A stretch of 64,000 bases of DNA from Adhaeribacter arboris (GTDB lineage: Bacteria > Bacteroidota > Bacteroidia > Cytophagales > Hymenobacteraceae). The notes under the pieces were generated by a model. That model worked only from the letters and a program-made list of their open reading frames with translations. It did no database searches and was not told the DNA's origin. A program made the translations under genes and the position numbers. This document shows positions 60,732 through 64,000 of this stretch, one piece after another. The stretch spans positions 3,286,001-3,350,000 of the forward strand of contig NZ_PYFT01000001.1 of assembly GCF_003023845.1 (NCBI RefSeq), given 5' to 3'. The first letter of the stretch is position 1, and every line of letters begins with the position of its first letter.

Positions 60732-61346
60732 TTATTTTTGAATAGCAGCAATTAGTTCGGAACTAAGCGGCGTCACTTTCGACGGAAAGAATTGAACTAC
60801 TTTTCCTTCTTCATTAATCAGGTATTTACAAAAGTTCCAGGATGGCGCCTCGTCGGTAACTCCGTTCAGCGATTTGTGCGATAAAAATTTATATAAGGGA
60901 TGTTGGTTCGGTCCGGTAACGGTTATTTTCTCTACTACCGGAAAAGTAACGCCGTAATTTTTTTCGCAAAAAGTAGCAATTTCCTGGTTCGAGCCGGGTT
61001 CTTGGCCCCCGAAATCATTGGCCGGAAAACCAATTACCACTACTTTGCCCGCGTATTGATCATACAATTGCTGAAGCTCTTTGTATTGCGGCGTAAACCC
61101 ACATTCCGAGGCTACATTCACCAGCAGCAATTTACGGCCTTTATATTCGTTCAGGTTAATTTCTTCGCCTTGCAAAGATTTAAATTTAAAATCATACACC
61201 GAAGGCTTATTTCCTTCTACCGGTGCAGTAGCAGCCGTTTCCATAATTGTTTCGTTAAGGTTAGCAGTTTGTTCTTTTGCGTTAGTCGCTTGTTGCTGAC
61301 AGCTAAATAATGCGGACAGCAATAAAAGTATACCGGTGTATTTCAT
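60732..61346 (-). CDS. Glutathione peroxidase family lipoprotein
   Basis: This 204-residue protein begins with a lipoprotein-type signal (MKYTGILLLLSALFSC), so it may sit on a membrane facing the periplasm. The peroxidase core has the peroxidatic Cys82 in NVASECGFTPQY, Gln115 in GGQEPGSN, Trp170 and Asn171 in SWNFCKYL, and the FPANDFGGQ loop. Selenocysteine is not used. Such bacterial Gpx often use thioredoxin rather than glutathione, so the reductant is open. Confidence 0.93.
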   Translation of the reverse strand: MKYTGILLLLSALFSCQQQATNAKEQTANLNETIMETAATAPVEGNKPSVYDFKFKSLQGEEINLNEYKGRKLLLVNVASECGFTPQYKELQQLYDQYAGKVVVIGFPANDFGGQEPGSNQEIATFCEKNYGVTFPVVEKITVTGPNQHPLYKFLSHKSLNGVTDEAPSWNFCKYLINEEGKVVQFFPSKVTPLSSELIAAIQK

Positions 61347-61491
61347 ATTTGTTTAACAATTACCTGAACGTTTTTCTTTTTAAAGGAAAAAATAATTCTA
61401 ACAGAAAAAGGAAAGCTTCTGAATTCTTTACAATAAGCCGGACTTTCTTTCTAAAGTTAAATTTTTAGAGTCCTATATCAAGTGTCTAATC

Positions 61492-63285
61492 CTACATCCG
61501 CTCAGGAACTTCAATGCCCAGCAGGAGCATAGACCGTTTAATAGTTTGAGCTACCATTTTAGATAAAGTTACCCGGAAGCTCAGTACGGCCGTATTGGTT
61601 TCCTGGAAAATAGATACTTCGGTGTAAAAACGATTATAAGCTTTGGCTAACTCGTACGCGTATTGCCCTACAACGGAAGGAGCGTACAAATTAGCCGCTT
61701 CTTGTACCACGTTCGGGAAGGCGGCCAGTTGCGTAATTACCTCCCGTTCCGTTTCATGAAAAGTTACTGCTTCGGCATAGGCAGTTGCATCCGTTGGAAT
61801 ATTCAGTTCCGCTGCTTTCCGTAAAATAGCCGCTATCCGGGCGTGGGTGTATTGAATAAAGGGCCCCGTATTGCCAATAAAGCTGATGGATTCTTCCGGA
61901 TTAAACAGCATCCGTTTCTTTGGGTCTACTTTCAGCAGAAAATATTTGAGTGCACCCATCGCCAGTACATGATACAATTGCTGGGCTTCGGCGGCGGTAA
62001 AACCTTCAATCTTGCCTAACTCATCGGTTTGTTTGCGAGCCGTTTCTACCATTTCGGCTACCAGCTCGTCGGCATCTACTACGGTACCTTCGCGCGACTT
62101 CATTTTGCCCGACGGTAAATCTACCATGCCGTAAGATAAATGGTAAATACCATGGGCGTAAGGTTTTTCCAGCTTCTTAAGAATAGCTTGCAGCACCTGC
62201 ATGTGGTAATTTTGCTCATCGGCAATAACGTAAATAGACGAGTCGTAGCCAAAGTCCTGGTATTTTAGTTCGGCGGTGCCTAAATCCTGGGTAATGTATA
62301 CCGAGGTACCATCGGCGCGTAGCACTAATTTTTCGTCCAGCCCTTCGGCGGTTAAATCTACCCAAACCGAACCGTTTTCTTTTTTAAAAAATACGCCTTT
62401 GGCCAAGCCTTCGTCTACGGAAGATTTACCCAGTAAATAGGTCTGGGATTCGTAGTAAAATTTATCGAAATCAACGCCAATATTCTGATAAGTTTCGGCA
62501 AAACCTTCGTACACCCAGCCGTTCATTTGCTGCCAGAGTTGCATCACTTCTTCGTCGCCTTGCTCCCATTTTTGCAGCATTTCCTGCGCGTGCCGCATTA
62601 AAGGAGCTTCTTTTTTGGCTGCTTCTGCTTCCATACCACTGGAAACCAGTTCATCTATCTCCGATTTATAAGCTTTATCAAACAGCACATAATACTTACC
62701 CGCCAGGTGATCGCCTTTAATGCCGGAAGATTGAGGGGTTTCGCCTTGACCGTACATTTGGTAAGCCAGCATGGATTTGCAAATATGAATACCCCGGTCG
62801 TTCACCAAGTTTACTTTTACCACCTCATGCCCGTTGGCTTTTAATATTTCGGCTACGGAGTAACCTAAAAAGTTATTGCGCAAATGCCCCAGGTGCAAAG
62901 GTTTATTCGTATTGGGTGAAGAATACTCCACTACCACTTTGCTTTTTTTGTCTTTGGCATATCCAAAATCAGCATCGGTAGCTAACTGGCGGAAAACTCC
63001 GGCCCAAATTGCATCGTCTATTTCTAAATTTAAAAAACCCTTTACTACATTGTAATTGTATACTTCGGTAGTATTTTCTTTCAGGTATTTACCTAATTCT
63101 ACTCCAATAATATCCGGGGTTTTGCCAATACTTTTAGTGTAAGGAAAAGTAACAAAGGTAAAGGTACCGGCAAATTCTTTACGGGTGGGTTGTAACAAAA
63201 TAGACCCCGGCCCTACTGTTAAATTATATAAATTTTGAAATGCCTGACTAATATTTTCTTTAATAATCTGTTCTAATTCAATCAT
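61492..63285 (-). CDS. argS: Arginyl-tRNA synthetase
   Basis: ArgS charges tRNA-Arg. The 597-residue protein has the class I HIGH motif HLGH (131-134) after SSPNTNKPL and the KMSK counterpart MKSREGT near 397. The N-terminal Arg-tRNA-specific domain and the C-terminal DALR anticodon-binding domain (GQYAYELAKAYNRFYTEVSIF and the end RSMLLLGIEVPERM) are intact. The stop is at 61492. The 145-base gap to gpx has no obvious strong terminator. Confidence 0.97.
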   Translation of the reverse strand: MIELEQIIKENISQAFQNLYNLTVGPGSILLQPTRKEFAGTFTFVTFPYTKSIGKTPDIIGVELGKYLKENTTEVYNYNVVKGFLNLEIDDAIWAGVFRQLATDADFGYAKDKKSKVVVEYSSPNTNKPLHLGHLRNNFLGYSVAEILKANGHEVVKVNLVNDRGIHICKSMLAYQMYGQGETPQSSGIKGDHLAGKYYVLFDKAYKSEIDELVSSGMEAEAAKKEAPLMRHAQEMLQKWEQGDEEVMQLWQQMNGWVYEGFAETYQNIGVDFDKFYYESQTYLLGKSSVDEGLAKGVFFKKENGSVWVDLTAEGLDEKLVLRADGTSVYITQDLGTAELKYQDFGYDSSIYVIADEQNYHMQVLQAILKKLEKPYAHGIYHLSYGMVDLPSGKMKSREGTVVDADELVAEMVETARKQTDELGKIEGFTAAEAQQLYHVLAMGALKYFLLKVDPKKRMLFNPEESISFIGNTGPFIQYTHARIAAILRKAAELNIPTDATAYAEAVTFHETEREVITQLAAFPNVVQEAANLYAPSVVGQYAYELAKAYNRFYTEVSIFQETNTAVLSFRVTLSKMVAQTIKRSMLLLGIEVPERM

Positions 63286-63481
63286 AAACGAGTGGTACGT
63301 TTTAAGTAAATTTAAGAAAGTAAAGCGCCAACCATAAATTGTATTCTGTTACTTCTTTGTTGTTCCGGAAAAATCTTTGTTTAAATCAATTTCAAAAAGC
63401 GCCGATATTATTTATAGCAAATGGCTTACATCTCTAATTCTTCCGGTTATAAAGGTAGCAACAAAGCCTTCGAAAAAGCAC

Positions 63482-64000
63482 TTAACCTAAATTTTCTGTT
63501 AGCTCCGATTGATTTAGAATTGCCTCGGTGGCAGCTTCCAGTATGCGGAAAGCGTTTTTAGCCATGGTATTTTTAATGTCCAGCATGGGGTTAATCTCCA
63601 CCATCTCAAAACAACAAACTTTGGGGCTTTGGCATAAAGTATAACACAGCTCCTGTGCCTGAGTAACCGTGAGGCCAATGGCGACAGGAGTACCGGTACC
63701 GCGCGAAAATTTAGGATCGAGGCTGTCTACATCAAACGACACATAGATGATATCGCAATCCCGTAAGCGTTCTAATACCTCTTGGCCTACTTGCACCGGG
63801 CCTTTCGCGTTAAACTCATCGTATTTATAATTTTTTATACTATGCTCCCGCATGAGGGTATTTTCGGGCTCTTCCGTGGAACGCACCATAACATAAACCA
63901 AATGTTCTGGCTTGAGCTTAGGCCCCTCTCCCCCAATTCTTTTCAGAGCATTCCAGAAAAAAAGCGTTTCCGGGTCAGGATTATTTATCTGGCAGCATAG
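63482..64000 (-). CDS. Arginase family (ureohydrolase) protein, 5' end outside window
   Basis: This is the C-terminal 172 residues of an arginase/agmatinase/formiminoglutamase fold. The manganese-binding motif appears as SFDVDSLDPKFSRGTGTP, with Asp residues and the catalytic region GLTVTQAQEL. FEMVEINPMLD is the third family block, although the usual Asp-Val-Asn is Glu-Ile-Asn. The frame stays open to base 64000, so the gene starts beyond the window. The internal TTG at 63901 is not taken as a start. Arginase is likely from the sequence SFDVDSLDP. A gap of 196 bases follows to argS. Confidence 0.88.
   Translation of the reverse strand, partial: LCCQINNPDPETLFFWNALKRIGGEGPKLKPEHLVYVMVRSTEEPENTLMREHSIKNYKYDEFNAKGPVQVGQEVLERLRDCDIIYVSFDVDSLDPKFSRGTGTPVAIGLTVTQAQELCYTLCQSPKVCCFEMVEINPMLDIKNTMAKNAFRILEAATEAILNQSELTENLG

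Noticed and set aside
60900-61310. 136-codon plus-strand frame inside gpx
   Set aside because: It is the complement of an intact glutathione peroxidase and has no motif.
63482-63901. TTG at 63901 as start of the arginase-family gene
   Set aside because: The frame continues to base 64000 and the upstream residues fit the family, so the true start is outside the window.
1-64000. tRNA, rRNA, tmRNA, RNase P, SRP RNA or CRISPR array
   Set aside because: I looked for the T-loop GTTCRANYC, SRP and RNase P signatures and regular direct repeats with spacers; none was found.

Overview
This window looks like a chromosomal segment of a member of the Bacteroidota, most likely a Cytophagales/Hymenobacteraceae-type bacterium (Adhaeribacter-like; inference from gene content and style, not from a database match). 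The pointers are promoters of the TTG-N20-TAnnTTTG type, a eukaryote-type (GT3) glycogen synthase, the long PurF form, a menaquinone/NADH dehydrogenase respiratory set, OmpA/PorT-like and TonB-dependent beta-barrels, a BtuB/BtuG-type cobalamin locus behind a cobalamin riboswitch, and a THUMP-like methyltransferase typical of the phylum. I saw no tRNA, rRNA, CRISPR array, phage or intact insertion sequence.

Layout. 0-12 kb is housekeeping: the end of a GH31 glycosidase, fbaA, a PlsC-like acyltransferase, an ammonium transporter, purU, a Dabb protein, cutC, an MscS channel, glycogen synthase and a deoxynucleoside kinase. 12.3-19.5 kb is an AT-richer accessory stretch: a small membrane protein, a LytS/LytTR two-component pair, a PorT-like barrel, a DUF4386 membrane protein, a frameshifted S41 peptidase and a CPBP protease. 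Two promoters here, one before the two-component operon and one before the barrel, share the same 22-bp-spaced direct repeat at the same distance from the -7 box, so the regulator probably controls both. 19.6-28.3 kb holds a large outer-membrane barrel, an ECF sigma/anti-sigma pair joined to gmk-nadD, and a lipopolysaccharide/oligosaccharide cluster (O-antigen ligase, GT9, GT2). 28.7-32.5 kb has ahcY, a methyltransferase and an ArsR-SRPBCC operon.

32.6-34.8 kb contains the most interesting locus. A 56-residue secreted or lipoprotein-like peptide, easily missed by gene callers, ends in Cys-Pro-Gly-Cys-Gly-Met-Gly. It lies 26 bp upstream of a DUF692/MNIO (multinuclear non-heme iron oxidase) enzyme. 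This is the architecture of a modified-peptide (RiPP) pathway of the chryseobasin/bufferin kind, with no separate partner protein visible; the enzyme carries its own C-terminal extension of about 85 residues.

35.6-39.6 kb is a cobalamin uptake locus: riboswitch, BtuB-like receptor (broken by one frameshift) and BtuG-like beta-propeller lipoprotein. 40.2-50.6 kb has purF and the distal half of complex I (nuoH-I-J-K-L-M-N, minus strand). nuoA-G are absent, so the complex is encoded in split clusters. 50.7-64 kb holds a YgiB/YgiC-like pair, murI, an SPW-repeat membrane protein, an ABC-F ATPase, yebC, an RhlE-like helicase, menA, a glutathione peroxidase, argS and the end of an arginase-family gene.

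Three reading-frame breaks (17847, 18006 and about 37508) can each be repaired by adding one base in or beside a homopolymer, which fits sequencing error as well as gene decay. One further gene, the LytTR regulator, has a stop where its conserved C-terminal tail should continue. Many gene junctions carry unusually long, near-perfect terminator hairpins, and several intergenic gaps carry short degenerate word repeats.
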